Source of the DNA: Rhynchopus sp. YZ270_cl-10
Lineage: Eukaryota; Euglenozoa; Diplonemea; Diplonemida; Diplonemidae
Length of the DNA stretch: 64,000 nt
Assembly (NCBI GenBank): GCA_964035575.1
Contig: OZ037856.1
Location: 248,001-312,000, forward strand
Reading direction: 5' to 3'
The notes below the pieces were generated by a model that was not told the origin of the DNA, made no database searches, and saw only the letters and a program-made list of their open reading frames with translations. The translations under genes and the position numbers were made by a program. This document shows, piece by piece, positions 30,909 through 43,674 of the stretch (positions are counted from its first letter, which is position 1; the number at the start of each line of letters is the position of its first letter).

Positions 30909-33900
30909 CTATGAGAAGCTTGTGGTGACGTCTCTGCCACCGTCTCTGATGAGAAGCGTTGCGGGGAGACCGTTTGTGAGGATGTCGATGCCTTCCATGT
31001 AGCGTAGGGCGATTTCGTCTGAGGGTTCAGAGTGGATTCTCCTCATATTGATTTTGGGGAGGTTGAGGAGGACGACGGCGGCGGAGCTGGATCTGTCTTT
31101 AATGAGTTCGTTGAGCCGTGCGCTTGCGTCAGGGTCGTCGTAGTACAAGGCCTCCTCGTGTGGAGGGTCGTAGAGCCCCTCCTCACCCTCCTCCTCCTCG
31201 CCTTCGTCGGAAGGGTTTTTGATCTGCACCTTTTTCCCGATAAGAGGATCCGCCTTCGACGCTAGGTTGTGTGTGGTAACATTGCCCGGAGTCCGCATCT
31301 GTGCAGACGCCTCAACCAGCATGTCGCGGACAGATTGTCTGGGGTACATGTAGGTGTTGAAGTTGCCCCCAAAGTGGACCACATGGCTTTCGCATTTGAG
31401 GCGGAGTTGTCTAAACAGGTTCGAGACACCCATCTCTACCTCCTCAGAGTCGACACCTTCGTCGACAACGGAGAAGCATCGGAGGCGTGTTGTGCCCCAG
31501 TTTCTGTGGCATGACAGAATGTGGGGGATGAGGAGCAGCAGACCCCCGCCGTGTGGGTTCCACCAAATGTCGATGGTGGCGCCAGGAAGCGGCTGTGTCG
31601 GGTACGGCATGCAGCCGTGCCCCTCAAGGTTCTTCCCAGAGCGCAGCACAATGAGCGCCTTGTGCAGCACCTCGCACATCCGGAGGGTCGTCATGAAGTC
31701 GCTGCGCTTCGTCTGGGACGTCGCGTAGCTGTTCGGCCACCCTGTCAGCACAATGTTCGGCTGGAACCGCCCCACCCCCGCAACCTGCAGCAGTGACGAG
31801 ATGCCCCGCCCCACGGAGTCCGCCACAACGTGGGTGAAGCACTTCATCTTCCTCTTGTGGCACACATTCGTGATAGACTCACGCGCCTCCACCAAATCGA
31901 AGCAAGGCATTCCTGCAGACATATCATGCTCAAGCACCGTTCCAAGCACCTGAAGCCCTCTCGCATGCCGCAGATGGCTCAGGAACGTCACGAGCTCGGG
32001 CTCCTCGAGAACCGGGTCCACCTTTTCTCCATACTCCTCTGTCGACGGAAGGGAGACACGCGTCAGGAGGAGCAGGTTCGGGCGCCAGTTCTTGCAGTGC
32101 ACGGGGCCGTATCTGTCGAGCTGGAGAAGACTCTTCCTAGTGGTGTACCACCGCAGGTCGAAGAGTGCGTCGCCCCAGTCGGGGACGTTGCCCTTGAAGG
32201 AGATGTAGAGGTAGATGAACCCCGACAGCACCAACGAGCCTGCTGCCACCAAAGGGTTGATGATGAACATCAGCCCCAAGCACAGCAACGTGCCCAACGC
32301 AGAGGTGTAGGCATTAGCAGTCCTGAAGTCCGGTCTGAAGTTGGGCGACCGCATCACCACCAGCAGGAAGCACGCAAAATTCGTGAACGTATAGAAGCTC
32401 AGGAAGAACATTGTGCAGATCGGTGTCACAAAGTTCAGGTCACCTGCCATGATCCCGCACACCGCGAGGAACCATGTGAAGAACAGAGTCTTGCGGGGTT
32501 CCTTCTCGGGGTTCTCTTTGAGGGGGTTCAGGAAGGAGAGAATGGAGTCGTGCGAGATTGCCTGCAGCAGACGTGGTGCGCCTGCGAACGACGTCAGTGC
32601 AGCACCCAACGTGGACGCAACAATCGCAATCTTGACGACAGCGGGGTGCGGGAATGCGACGTCAGACGCAACCACTGCGTTGAGGTCCTTCAGCTTCTCG
32701 TTCCCAACGGACATGGCAAAGAGAAGGATGTTCATGATGTACACAACCGAACTGAACGAAATCGCGCCCAGTGTTCCCTTTGGAATAGACCTGCTGGGGT
32801 TCTTCAGACAGGCGGAAAGGTTGGCCCCTGCAGTGATACCAGTAACGGAGGGGAAGAACAGACCGAACATATACTTCCAGTCCTGCGGGTGGTGGTGTTA
32901 GGTTAAGGGGGAACAAAGCAAGAAACACATACATAGTCCTTCGTAAAGTCGGGCAGCGTGTTATCGGACATCTGATTCGTCGTCCACATGCTTGCAATGC
33001 AGTCCGTAGAATTTGACATATCCGATGCACACGACTCCTCAGCCCACCCCAGCAGCAGGCCAACCCACATGCTTAAAATCCCGAGCATTGTCTGAAGATG
33101 TGTTTTTGTTACATTTTTTTCCCTCCGAAAAAAAAATTGCACCATGCTCCAAATCCGAAACAAAAGATCCGCTGATAACTCTTCCTTCTTTTAAAAAAAA
33201 TGACAAAACAATACATACCATGCACAGGAAAAACGGGATCGCCTTGCTGACGTACCCTACCCCGATGTACACCACAAAGAGACACGCGCCCGAGAGGATC
33301 AACCCGATGAACTGGGTGTCAAAGTCTCCCATCCCGAGGTCCAGCCCGAAGCCTTCTTTGACGGTCTCCACTGTACCGAGGAGGTACATCGGGATCGCTA
33401 TGGTGGTTGCAAGGTAAAACGAGATCCCAAGCGCACCTCCAAACTCTGGACCCAACGTCCGCGATATCATGAAATAAGTACCCCCTGCTTTGACCTGCCC
33501 ATTCGTGGCAATCGCAGACATCGACAGCGCGGTAAGCGTCGTCGCAAGCACACTAACTATAACAACAGTTTCCGCTACAATCGCCCCCGCCTGACCAATA
33601 ATCCAAGGCTGTCGAAGAAAGAGAATGACCCCAAAAATGTTTGCTAAACACGGGAAAAAGACTCCAGGAAGGGTGCCCAGCTTTGTGTCATTCGGGAGGA
33701 CAAATTTTTGTGTGCCAAAGAAGTCCCCTACAGTCTCGGTTTCAGAGACAACGCTGCAGCTGCTTTCGTCATCGTTACCTTTTGCGGAGAAGATCATAGA
33801 CGCAACTCTTCCTGCAAAAGGGGTCATCCCGTTGCCTTCCTCCCTTCCAATGGTTACGTCAAAAGCACTCTTCGCACCGGCCGATTGTGCTAGAAAATCT

Positions 33901-34148
33901 TGCGAATTATCAGAGCTTTCCTTCGGCAAAGCGGTGTACGTTCGTGAAGACACTCCACCATATGTTCTGTGCGGAGGTGAAGGTGGTAAAAACAAATTCA
34001 TATACTTTCAAATAAAATTTGAAGTGGTAAAAAAAAAATAGAAGCGCGTAAGGGAGGGGTGAGAGGTAGCATACCCATAAGTGGTGTCATTCTTGTCAAC
34101 CATCGACTTCGCCGAGCTCGAGTAGCCAGCGTGCAGAGGAGACACCAT
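30909..34148 (-). CDS. SLC12-family cation-chloride cotransporter, 4 exons, 960 aa
   Basis: Exons (minus) 34148-34075, 33966-33219, 33091-32933 and 32882-30909 join in phase (961 codons). The transmembrane core begins LGTLPGVFFPCLANIFGVIL and FLRQPWIIGQAG, the TM1 signature of SLC12 carriers. It continues through about 12 membrane spans, including GLFFPSVTGITAGANLSACL and KNPSRSIPKGTLGA, both hallmark motifs. A Cys- and Asn-rich loop in exon 3 (SCASDMSNSTDCIASMW) is a plausible glycosylated extracellular loop. The C-terminal 400 residues form the cytosolic SLC12 domain (RNWGTTRLRCF-type strands). It moves Cl- with K+ and/or Na+ across the membrane. KCC fits better than NKCC because of the missing long N-terminus, but I am not sure. 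Confidence 0.9.
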
Positions 34149-35742
34149 GTTTTTTTCTGGTGAGACCTTCCCCCCCTCACCGGGCACGGCCCTTGTGTTG
34201 TCTTTGCTGAAGAAAGGGTTGGAGGGGGAGGGGGAGGGGTGGTGGCAAGTTGTGGGTCTGTCATCTATGTTGACATAGATGTGGTAGTTGGCTGGAACAA
34301 TAATGTATTCCCGGACTGGGAGTTAACATTGAGCTGCAGTCGGTGTGTCGGGTAGCGCACTGACTGTGGACTTCTCGCATTCATCCCATAAAATTGTAAT
34401 GAAGGGGGCTGATCAAGAAGCAAAATATGGAGTACGACAGCAAACCTGAAGCAAAGCGGTTTGATGTGGAGGCGGATTTCCCTAATGACAGGAAAACAGA
34501 CAAGCGATTGGTGGGGGGTGGTATCGAACCAATGCCCACAGAATTGATTGGGATGCATGGTTGAAAAATGATGTTACTTTTTTTTTGAGAAACTACTAAA
34601 AAGATCGCCTGTTCACTAAAGACAGGCTCGCTGTCGTACAATATCGTCCCAAAAAGAAAAGAAAAAAAATAATACACGGATTCTGGGAGAACAGCACATT
34701 TGCCTCTTCCCCCCACCCTTCCCCCCACCCCCTAGAGTAGCAGAGATGAGAAACACGCACTCTGGTTCTGCTAATCACTCGCCCCAATTTTTTTTTGTTC
34801 TGATCACATGCCATTCAGACAGTCATTTAGTTTTTTTTCTGTTTGTTTCGTTTCGTTTTGTTGCTGTTGTTACACTGACCATCACCCGAGAGATGGTTTC
34901 ACGTCTCTCAGACCCAGGATACAGACAGCACACCTCAACCCTAGTGTGGCAGAGATTAATTAGACACTCTGGTCTGACGAAGAAACAGTAACTCTGATAG
35001 GTGTAAAAGAAGGCTTTTTTTCTCGTTGATTGCTCAATTACCCTGTTGAGGTGGGGGGGGGGGGGGGGGTGATTGGCGACCCGCATCTGAGAAACTATTT
35101 CTCTTTTAAAAGCTACGCTTAGGGTACAAAAATTATGATATGCATCGAGGAAAAGACTTTAATGCTTTTGAGCGCATTGTCATCTTGAAAAGGGGGGATT
35201 TTTTCTTCTTGCAAAGCTTTTTTTTGTCTCAGGGGGCATGAATAAGAGGCCATGCTCGTCCCTCGAGCGCAACCAGCTTTTTATAAGGATTGAGAAGAAA
35301 TGGTCGCCCTGATGTGTGTGTCTGAGCTCTGGATCCAACTACAAGCTTTTTAACAGCAGCAGCATTAATATGGCATCAGACGTTGTCCACCAATCAGGGC
35401 AGCTTCTTTCGACAGGGGGCGGGGGTTAATATGGTAATTTTGAAATGTGGGAACAGTACAGTGAAGTTAGGAAGGAAAACAGCGAAAAAAATATATTCCG
35501 CTTTTGCACATTATAAGAAGATACACTCTGTGCTGTTTCTGTGTCAAAAAAATATCAGAAAAGGCGAACAGAGCAAAAAAGGCAAACTTGAAAGATGGGA
35601 AAATAAATAAAGTTGAAAAGAAGCAAAACGCATCACCGTTCATCGGCGGACACAGGCACTGCAAACGAATCAGGAAGAGCTCCTTCGAATGGGTCTGATA
35701 AAAAGAAACAAAAGGTCAAGATTTGTTGCGACATTCCTCTTC
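34149..35742. other. 1.6-kb gene-free region
   Basis: T-, A- and G-run-rich. A type D repeat lies at about 35625-35665 (ACCGTTCATCGGCGGACACA). A lone GGTTCGATACC word on the minus strand near 34510 resembles a tRNA B box but has no tRNA around it. Confidence 0.5.
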
Positions 35743-38335
35743 CTAGTCTTCGTCTGCTAAGACATCCTTGAGGGATTTGTTTTCCTTCTGGACAAGCTCG
35801 TTTTGCCTGCGGAATTTGTTGAGCGATGTTTCAACGGAGCTCTCTAGGGCGAGGATGCGGGCGTGCATCTCGGACATCGGGGTGTCCAGGTCCTTGGCAA
35901 CCTGTTTCACAAAGCCCTTTGTCTCGTTTGCAGACACTTCCACCTCTGAGACTCTGTCACGCCACCTGTCATGCTCGCGTGTGATGTCGTCAAGTTGGTT
36001 GTCTACGTGGTTCGAAAGGTCCGAAAGAATATCGCTTGTGGTCCTAATCTGCTCGGTCAATGAGTCACGCAAATCCCGTGCATCAGATTTGCAGTTCTCA
36101 ATGTCTCGACCCTGAAAGGTGTTTAGTTTAGTGAGGTTAGATATAAAAGGTCATATGGCCTAAAGGGATCTAGTGGAGAGTCTCTTGTCGCTTTGTCGGT
36201 TTGTGGTGAGGGGAAGTCTTGTTACCTTAGAGAAAAGGCAATGTATCTTCCTTAAAATGGCGATAATATGAAAACATACCAAGGCAGTGCCCTGCTGCTT
36301 GACACTGTGTGCCACCTCCCGTACAGACTCCTCTAGCTGCCTTTTTACTTTGTCGAGTTGTGCGCGAAGGTCATTCTGTGAACAAAGGGGGTTGTTTTTT
36401 GGTAGGATCTGGTAAGATCGTATCAGTTTCCAAACGAAAAAGAGCTGCATACCTGCATAAGGTCCGCTGCAAGCGAATCGACCTTCCGTTCCAGTGCACG
36501 TCCATTATCTTCGACAGTATCAATATGTGTCTGAGAGGGGGAGATGGGGTAATAACTTCGTTTGGTTCACATACCATGCAGCCGTTTACATCAGACCGCA
36601 CCTTGTCTAATTCTGCCCGCATGGCACTGAGTTTGCGGCTTGCTGCTGCTGTGTCCTCTGGTGGTGTTGTGGGGCTGTTGCTGCGTGCTGCCTCGAGGTT
36701 GTGGAGGAGGGCGCGCAGCTCGTCCACTTCTCTTGCAGTGCTTTCTAGGGTGCGGAGGCGGACGTCGTGGGCGGAGGTGGTGTCACGGAGGTCGCGGATG
36801 AGTTGCTCGAGTTGGTCCATGCGGCGCTTGGTGGACCCGTCCAAGGAGTCCACGTTCTGCTGCAACGCCTTCACCACTGCACGCCCCGGCATGTCTTTCG
36901 CACCACGCTCCAAGACAGCAACCCTCTGCTCCAACTGCTTCATAGTGTCGCGAACCTCCCCCACAGCGGCCTCCATCTCAGCGCTGTCCCTCTCCAGCTC
37001 AGCTTTAATCCGACGGACGTCACCATCGGGTTGCGGACGTTTCGACTGTTTCAGAAGGTGTTGTAAATGTTTTGCAAGCTCCCGCAACTCCACCTCCATA
37101 TCCTGCACCGCCGCTGTCGCAGCCTCGGCAGAGGCAGTGCTCTCCCGCACCTCGCGAGCCAGGCGGTGGAGGTCCTCCTGCATAGCCTGCATGGTCTTCT
37201 GTACTGCGGAGTCGCGTTGTTTGCTGTCAGATACATCATTTTGGAGGTCGGCCAGAGCGTCGCCTTGGCTGTGCATATCACCGTCTAGGCGCTGCATCTC
37301 TGCCTTGACCCATTGCATATGCTTCTGTACTGCAGAGTCGCGCTGTTTGCTGTCAGACACATCTTTTTGGAGGTGAGATAAGGCGTCCCCTTGGCTGTTC
37401 ACATCGTCTTCCAGGCGTTGCATCTCTGTCTTAACCCATTGCATGTCCCGACTGGAATCACCTCTGTTGACCTGCTGTTTGATCTGTTGTGCTTCGTTGT
37501 GAAGTTTTGCCATGCGGTCTGAGACGTCTGCCGCAAGGTTCTCTAGTTGAGATTGCAGGGTGTGTGCGGTGTCCTTGGCGTACTGTACTGCGTCGTTGCC
37601 TTTGGCTTTGTTCCGCAGCTCGTCTATTGCCGACCATAAGGCAGCAGTGCGTGCCTCCGCTTCGTTGTCGCTGTGCGCAATGCTCTGCATCACATCCTCC
37701 ACGCGTCTGTCCACTCTCGCAAGCTCCCCACGAAAGCCCAAATTCGCTGCCTCAATCTGATCCCTGATCATCGCAGCCGCATTCTGCTCCCACCGTGCGT
37801 GCTCTGCAGCTAGGGTCTCATCCATCTGCTTCTGAAACACCGCATGCATTCTTTGGTAGTTGTGATTGTCCTCCCAAGCGTCTGCCCATCTCGCAAGCTG
37901 AGCAGACACAATCCTAGTAATCCCCGTACGCACCCCTCGACACGCATGCGCATTTTCCCCGGTCAACTGCGGAAGCCCTGGGTCACGCAAAAGCTCATTC
38001 CGGAGCTCCACCAAACCCTCGCCCTGCATATCATGGGTCACATGCAGTGTGTCTGCAGGCCTATCCTCTATCACACGATTCAGCGCAGCAACCTGTCCCT
38101 CCAATGACCGTACCGACGCGGTATGTGTCCTCTGCGACAAACGTTCAGGGGACGACCAAGATGGTGACCCTACATCACGCAAAGGCGAGACCGCACGACG
38201 TGCGGAAGGTGAGATGGCAACAGAGGACGCAGGCGGGGAAGAGGAGGAAGGAGGATGTGCACCTGCACCGGCACCTGACCCCCAACGTCGCTGTCGGGGG
38301 TAGTCCGGAGTGTCTGGGGTGCGTAGTCTCGACAT
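35743..38335 (-). CDS. long coiled-coil protein, 4 exons, 767 aa
   Basis: Exons (minus) 38335-36575, 36530-36453, 36375-36280 and 36111-35743, all phase 0 (768 codons). Residues 1-75 are a Ser/Pro/Arg-rich head (MSRLRTPDTPDYPRQRRW). From about 75 to the end it is almost continuous coiled coil. Two perfectly spaced 42-residue units, each starting MQWVK and ending DSKQRDSAVQK, lie in tandem at 37444-37319 and 37318-37193. Donors are GTATGT or GTATGC. Such proteins are common in euglenozoan basal bodies, flagella and cytoskeleton, but nothing here fixes the location. The tandem unit is an exact 6-heptad length, so it extends the coil without breaking register. Confidence 0.8.
37193..37444 (-). 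repeat. 126-bp coding tandem duplication
   Basis: Two 126-bp units in frame inside the coiled-coil gene. The 42-residue products differ at about seven positions. 42 equals six heptads, so the duplication preserves coiled-coil phase. Confidence 0.9.
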
Positions 38336-38654
38336 TGTTTGTTGCCTTCTTCTTTTAGTGTAGACACCCGAGGAAGTGACTATGCTAGGATTTTCCCCTT
38401 CCCCACTCTGTTAGATGAAATCTTTTTCAAATTTTGAGGAAATAACAGTCATAAACCTAACGGTACTGCAATCAGCTGGTAGCAGCTTCACGCAATGGGT
38501 TCAAGGGTGCAGACACCGACACATCCTCTCTACAACACCAAAAATAAAGGGGAAAAAACCAAAAAAATGCGGTTTATGGGAGGTTTCCATTTACTCCACA
38601 ATTGCATTCTACCCAAACCCCATCCCCATCCCATCCCTTTGCCCAGATCTTGTT

Positions 38655-41212
38655 TCACCCTCTATTCTCTTCTTTGAGTACACGGTATATCCGTACCATC
38701 CAGTGAGAGGAGGTGAACGCCTCCTCGACCTTGCTGAGGGTGACGTTCGTGCGTCCGATGACGGTGTTGCGGGCGCGGTCGTAGCCGTACTGCAGAGGGG
38801 CGTCTGACTCAGGGGCAGGCTTGTTCGCAATGCTGTTCGCGTCCACGGTGCTGAGCTCATCAAAGCGATGATAGCACATCTTGTACATCATCGAGTTCAG
38901 CATCTTCTTCGAAGCGCTCGGCCCTATAGTGTACGACCCCGTATCCCCCATGTAATCAGCGTCCTGTTGTGGGTTTAAAAAAAAATTGGGGACTTTTGCT
39001 TTAGCGAGGAAAGTGGTAATATCTGTGAGAGCTGTGGCGCATATGATGAATAGATCGAGTCACCCAGTCAGCGTGTACAGCGCATCGTGGGCATCCACCA
39101 AAGGTGCAATTTGTTTAAGGAAATATTCGGTTTTGAAGGTGTTTTGATGTAAAAAGATGGGAATTAAATGAAGGGTGGGGGTGCTAAGGGGAAGGTGGCC
39201 ATACGTTGATCTCAGGGTAGACGCCTCCCGCAATCTTGACCATCCAGAGGAACTTCCCGATGTCGTCGCTGGTGTGGCCGATGACTCCGCCGAAGATGAC
39301 GAAGACGTAGTCGACGTCGAGCTTCCTTCTGCACATTTTGTAAAAAAGAATAGATAGTGTGCATTCGCTTCATACGAATAAAAACAAATCTGTACATACA
39401 ATATTTTGTAGCACTCCTCCTCACTACTCCCCAAGCATTTTCCCACTGTCGCAATGTGTGTATTGTTCCATGTGTTGTTGTCGACGATGGTTGTGCGGTT
39501 CGCCATTTGCGCTGTTTGATATCCATAATCCCACCAGGACATGAACTTCGCGTCTTCGTCGGTGTTCGTCCGCATCCAGGCGTATGCCTCTCTGTAATCG
39601 TCGTACATGTGGATGCCACCGTCGGGTTTGTTCACGCGGACAATGACTGCAGGAGAAGAGTACATTTCAGAAGTAACCCACCTGGAGTGCACTGCCGTAA
39701 AGCAGCACATCAGGAAGACACACCCGCACACTGCCCACCCCATCTCCTTGTCCACCCGGGTGCTTGGTGGGATGACGGGCGGTGCACCACCTTGCTTCCG
39801 CTTGACCACCTTCTTCACCAATTTGAGCAGCGAGACGTCCATGAACAGGGTATAGGTGCGCGACACTGCAATACCCGACATGATGCACATAATGGGTGCG
39901 ACAACCAACATCAAACGGATCATGATGGAGGAGAAGTACAACGACGTGGCGTAGTACGCCAAGAGAAAGAGCGTGGCATCACTCCACTCTGCCACAGCGT
40001 AGAAGACACCCACCGGCGCAAAGAAGAGAAGCAGCCCAAAGTCGTACCAATAGCTCGCCCAGGTAGACCCTTGGTGTTCCGCAACCGAGGAGACAATCGC
40101 CATCTTCGACCCCATCGGGTTTAAAAGGAACGCAAACCGTCCGTCACTCCCAATCCCTGTCGCTGACAGAAGAACAAGAGAAACAAACACCCCAACGATC
40201 CCCACTGCGCAATATTTTGTAACAAGAATGGCGCGTTTTTGCCCAAGATGGGTTCGCATGAATTGCACCACACCATGACCTTGGAAGAGAAGAAAGACAG
40301 CATGGCCTATAATATGTGTCATGGAGAAGACCCCCGAGAAGCCCACAAAGGGGATGAGCAGGTTGAAGAGCATCCCCAACGTGTAGTACGTTGTGTACGC
40401 GACGTAGAGGCGGTGGCTGTAGCGGCCAAGCACCACCATACCGTAGCAGTAGAGGGGGATCAGGTTGGCAATGTAGATGTACCCGCCCCACGTTGTCACC
40501 ATGAACCCATAGGAGCAGGCTGCCCCAGCACCCCAGCTGAGCGACCCCGTCTGCACAGACTTCACAAAGAAGTAGAATGCGTTGATCAACGCGAAGATCG
40601 CCACTGCTTCGTTATCATACGACCCAGCCACGCTGCGTGAGGTGTACCCTGGTACCTACCGGATGGGGGGTGAAATGTAGCGAAGGTTATTTAGGGGGGA
40701 GGGGAGAGGAGGGGGGGTCATACAATAGCGATGAACGCTGCTGCAACAATCGCTGCCCCTTCATCGAAGCTGTCCTTTGTGATTTTGAAGGTAAGCAGTG
40801 CGGAGAATGCTGCAAAGACGGGGCCAAAGAAGACACAGATATTACGCAGGTCTGCCCCCAATGAGACAAGGTTGAGTGAATAGTGCAGAAATGCGGACGT
40901 TGCCATGAGGCCAGGGTACACGGTGTGCCCAACCCACCGCCCAAGGGGGTACCATACACGCTCGTCAAACCAGTTTGTGAAGCCCTCCATCCCCTTCTCT
41001 GCAAGTACCCGTGTCGCACGGAAGTTGAACTGCGGGTCAAACTCATGAATAATACTCTCAAAACGCACCACAGCAAACAAACGCACTGAAAAGGCGAGAA
41101 CACATATCATCAGCAAAATGACAATCACCAGCCATTCCTGTTGTACAGACTTCCGGGGGGTCTCCGTGCGGGGGAAGGTGCTCGGCTCGATGAATTGAGT
41201 GGAAAACTCCAT
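38655..41212 (-). CDS. STT3: STT3, catalytic subunit of oligosaccharyltransferase, 4 exons, 725 aa
   Basis: Exons (minus) 41212-40724, 40655-39400, 39328-39205 and 38963-38655 join in phase (726 codons). Diagnostic motifs: [13 protein letters not shown] (first luminal loop Asp of the active site), [14 protein letters not shown], then after about 11 membrane spans [12 protein letters not shown] (the WWDYG acceptor-sequon site) and [11 protein letters not shown]. Across the next junction come [41 protein letters not shown] and [19 protein letters not shown]3 transfers glycan from a dolichol carrier to Asn-X-Ser/Thr in the ER. Length is near the 715-820 aa norm. In many euglenozoans STT3 works as a single-subunit enzyme; no partner subunit is in the window. 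Confidence 0.95.
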
Positions 41213-41642
41213 ATTTGCTGTGTCTCTGCTTTCCCACCCAAAAAGAGGGCGGGCGAAGAAGCAAATAATCTGTGTTATGATAATTAGTATTTCCGCGCAA
41301 AAGAGTTTTATTGAAAAAAAAAAAAAAATTGGGTAACCTTGTACTTTTTTGTTGCTAGTTTTCGTCCGCGCGGTTGTTTTTTTATTTTTTCCAACACTTT
41401 TCTCTTTTCCCCCACCTACTTGGTGGGGCTTTTTTGTAAAGCTAGCTTTTTGTTTTGTTTTGTTTTGTAGACATAAGGTTTTTTTTGGGGGGTAGAAATG
41501 TGCCATTGAAATACAAAGCCCTCTCATGACAGTGTACCTTTGGTGCGTGACCGGTCACCAAAGAAAAGGGTTTTTTGGTTGCATTGTGGGAGGTGGCTTC
41601 CAAAAAAAATTTTTCTCCTAACGCACGCCCCCAACTAGTGGT

Positions 41643-41815
41643 GGCTGTATTGTGATAATTATATACAGGCGTCAGTGTTACCCCTGGTGCCAACGTCACA
41701 TCTAGTGTACCAGCTGGAGCTTCTGTGACACCAGGTTGCCTATCATAATACATAATACTCACAATACAGTTGTATTGTAATGTGTATTATAATGGGAAAT
41801 ACTCACAATACAGCC
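41643..41815. repeat. foldback element with captured minisatellite-like insert
   Basis: Arms GGCTGTATTGTGATAAT and CACAATACAGCC plus internal TATCATAATACATAATA match the palindrome at 26596-26706. The left arm is interrupted at about 41662-41736 by about 75 bp whose minus-strand translation reads PGVTEAPAG and LAPGVTLTP, a repeating Pro-Gly-Val-Thr pattern, with GTGACACCAGG-type words in the DNA. Confidence 0.75.
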
Positions 41816-42832
41816 AACTACCCTAACCCTTCCCCTAATCTCCATTTTTTTGAAAAAAAACAACATTTGAAAAAAAACCACAATGAATCTCACGAATCAT
41901 GAATAACAGATTTCTTTTATTTTTGTGCATGACAATGTTGAACACACGCGACAAATAATACACACCCTATTCAACTTTTATTTCTTCTCATATTCCTTCA
42001 TTTTTCTCTCTCTTTGTTGGATACAGTATTCCTCCATCCTCCATCCGCTAGCACAATAAAAACTCTTCTGGAAGGAAATTCAAAATCTCTTCGTTCATTC
42101 GTTCATTTTGCTTCAACCATAAAAAAAAAAACAACCTAATGTGAATGACAGGTTCTGCCTCAGTTCTTTTGCAAAAAAGGAACCAATTATGTTCTCTTTG
42201 TCTTTTTTTTTGTGCCCTCAAGCATTCTGTCGACCAGCTATCCTTCCATTCTGTGACATAACAACTTCATACTAGACAACGAGGGATGTGAGCTGAAGAA
42301 TTTCAACGTTGTCGAAAACATCAAATAAGGGGGGAAAAACTACAATTCGGTGCGAATCACAGCAAAGAAACGCCCATAAAATTTCAAAAAAAAAAAAAAA
42401 AGGAGGAAAAAAAAAGGTAACAACTTGAAGGTGCAGGTAGAAGTACACGTCTTAGAAATATAAAAAGAGACCCCCGTGGTCCAGTAGATTGGGTTCATCC
42501 CACTAAATAGTTTGGGGGCACCGTTACTCTCAAGGAAAGAAAAAAAAAACCAAGGGTGGTATTGCTTTCGTGAAAACGCAACCAACCCTCCAGGGAGGCT
42601 ATTGTGTGGCTAATATGTGGGGCCTTTTTTGTGCTAATATTTGGGAATGCAAAAAAAAAGAAGGTCAGCATCCCGCAGATGAGCAAGGCGCAACATAGCG
42701 TTACCAATTCATGGTGTACTCAAAATGCGAATCAAATTGTTTCATTTTCATTCTTTTTCTAATGAAAAGAAGGTACAGAGGGTGCTAAAGAAGTACCCTT
42801 GCTTTTTTTTTTTCGAATCAAAAAAATATATT

Positions 42833-42935
42833 TTGACTTGAAATACAAAAGCCTTCTCGAGACAGTGTACCTTTGGTACACCAGGTGAACCTTAACCCAA
42901 TGCAGTCGTACTTCCATTTCGAGGTTGACATCTGA
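42833..42935 (+). repeat. type C repeat, full-length copy 1
   Basis: About 100 bp: TTGAAATACAAAAGCC, TCTCGAGACAGTGTACCTTT, then after a spacer CAATGCAGTCGTACTTCC and ATTTCGAGGTTGACATCT. Matches 54697-54815 at both ends with a divergent middle. Confidence 0.7.
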
Positions 42936-43674
42936 AAAAAAAAGGATAATAATAACATTCCCAAAAAATGGTCAGAGAGTTGGAGCCGTTTCACTGTTTC
43001 CTACCACTGGGGGGTAATGCTGAGTACTTCTCCTTTTCCCTTCTTTTTTTTAAACGTATGGCCAAGCTAGAGTTACGAACGGACACAGCATTTTTGAACA
43101 TTTTTTTTTGTTTGTTTGTGTACCTTTCGAGTAGTACAAGAGAGAATAATAATTACCAACAGTGAGGTCAACCATGAAAGGGGTGTCTTCAGCACTTAGG
43201 GATCTGAGGGAAGCAATGTGGGACCTTAAAAAAAGGAGCAAAATAAAGTAAAAATGCAAATGCTCTCTGAGGACCGCGGTCTTTTTGTGCAAAAAGAATA
43301 TTATTGCACTGACCCAAATCAGCTGAGTCACCACCATAAAACGTCCATGCGAGTTTGTATCACACTTTCGAACAAAAAAAAAAAAGCGACACTAAAAAAA
43401 TTGGGCTTCAAATAGTACAAAAAAGACAGCTGGAGATGCACACAACCCTCACCAAAACCCCTCTTCCCCCGCCTACTCTCATTCTTTTTCTTTTTTTCAA
43501 TCACACAAACATGAAATTGACTCCAAAAAGATGCATAATGCACCCCCTAAAAAACGCATGGTGGGTGACATAAGGACCTCTCCCTAGAGTCGCACCAAAA
43601 AAGCTTTCTTTTTTACACGGCTTTCAAAAAAGGAACTCAAAAGACACAACGTTATACCCTACCCCCCTCTTCTT

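Larger units (their letters stand above)
41213..43674. other. 2.5-kb gene-free region
   Basis: Holds a short type C repeat (41505-41543), a foldback with a captured insert (41643-41815) and a full-length type C repeat (42833-42935). The rest is A/T runs, with nothing coding that I can defend. Confidence 0.55.

Noticed and set aside
31830-32906. 358-codon plus-strand frame
   Set aside because: Antisense shadow of the SLC12 coding exon; the minus strand carries transporter motifs and phased introns.
34500-34560. tRNA-like B box GGTTCGATACC on the minus strand
   Set aside because: No acceptor stem, D arm or anticodon arm can be folded around it.
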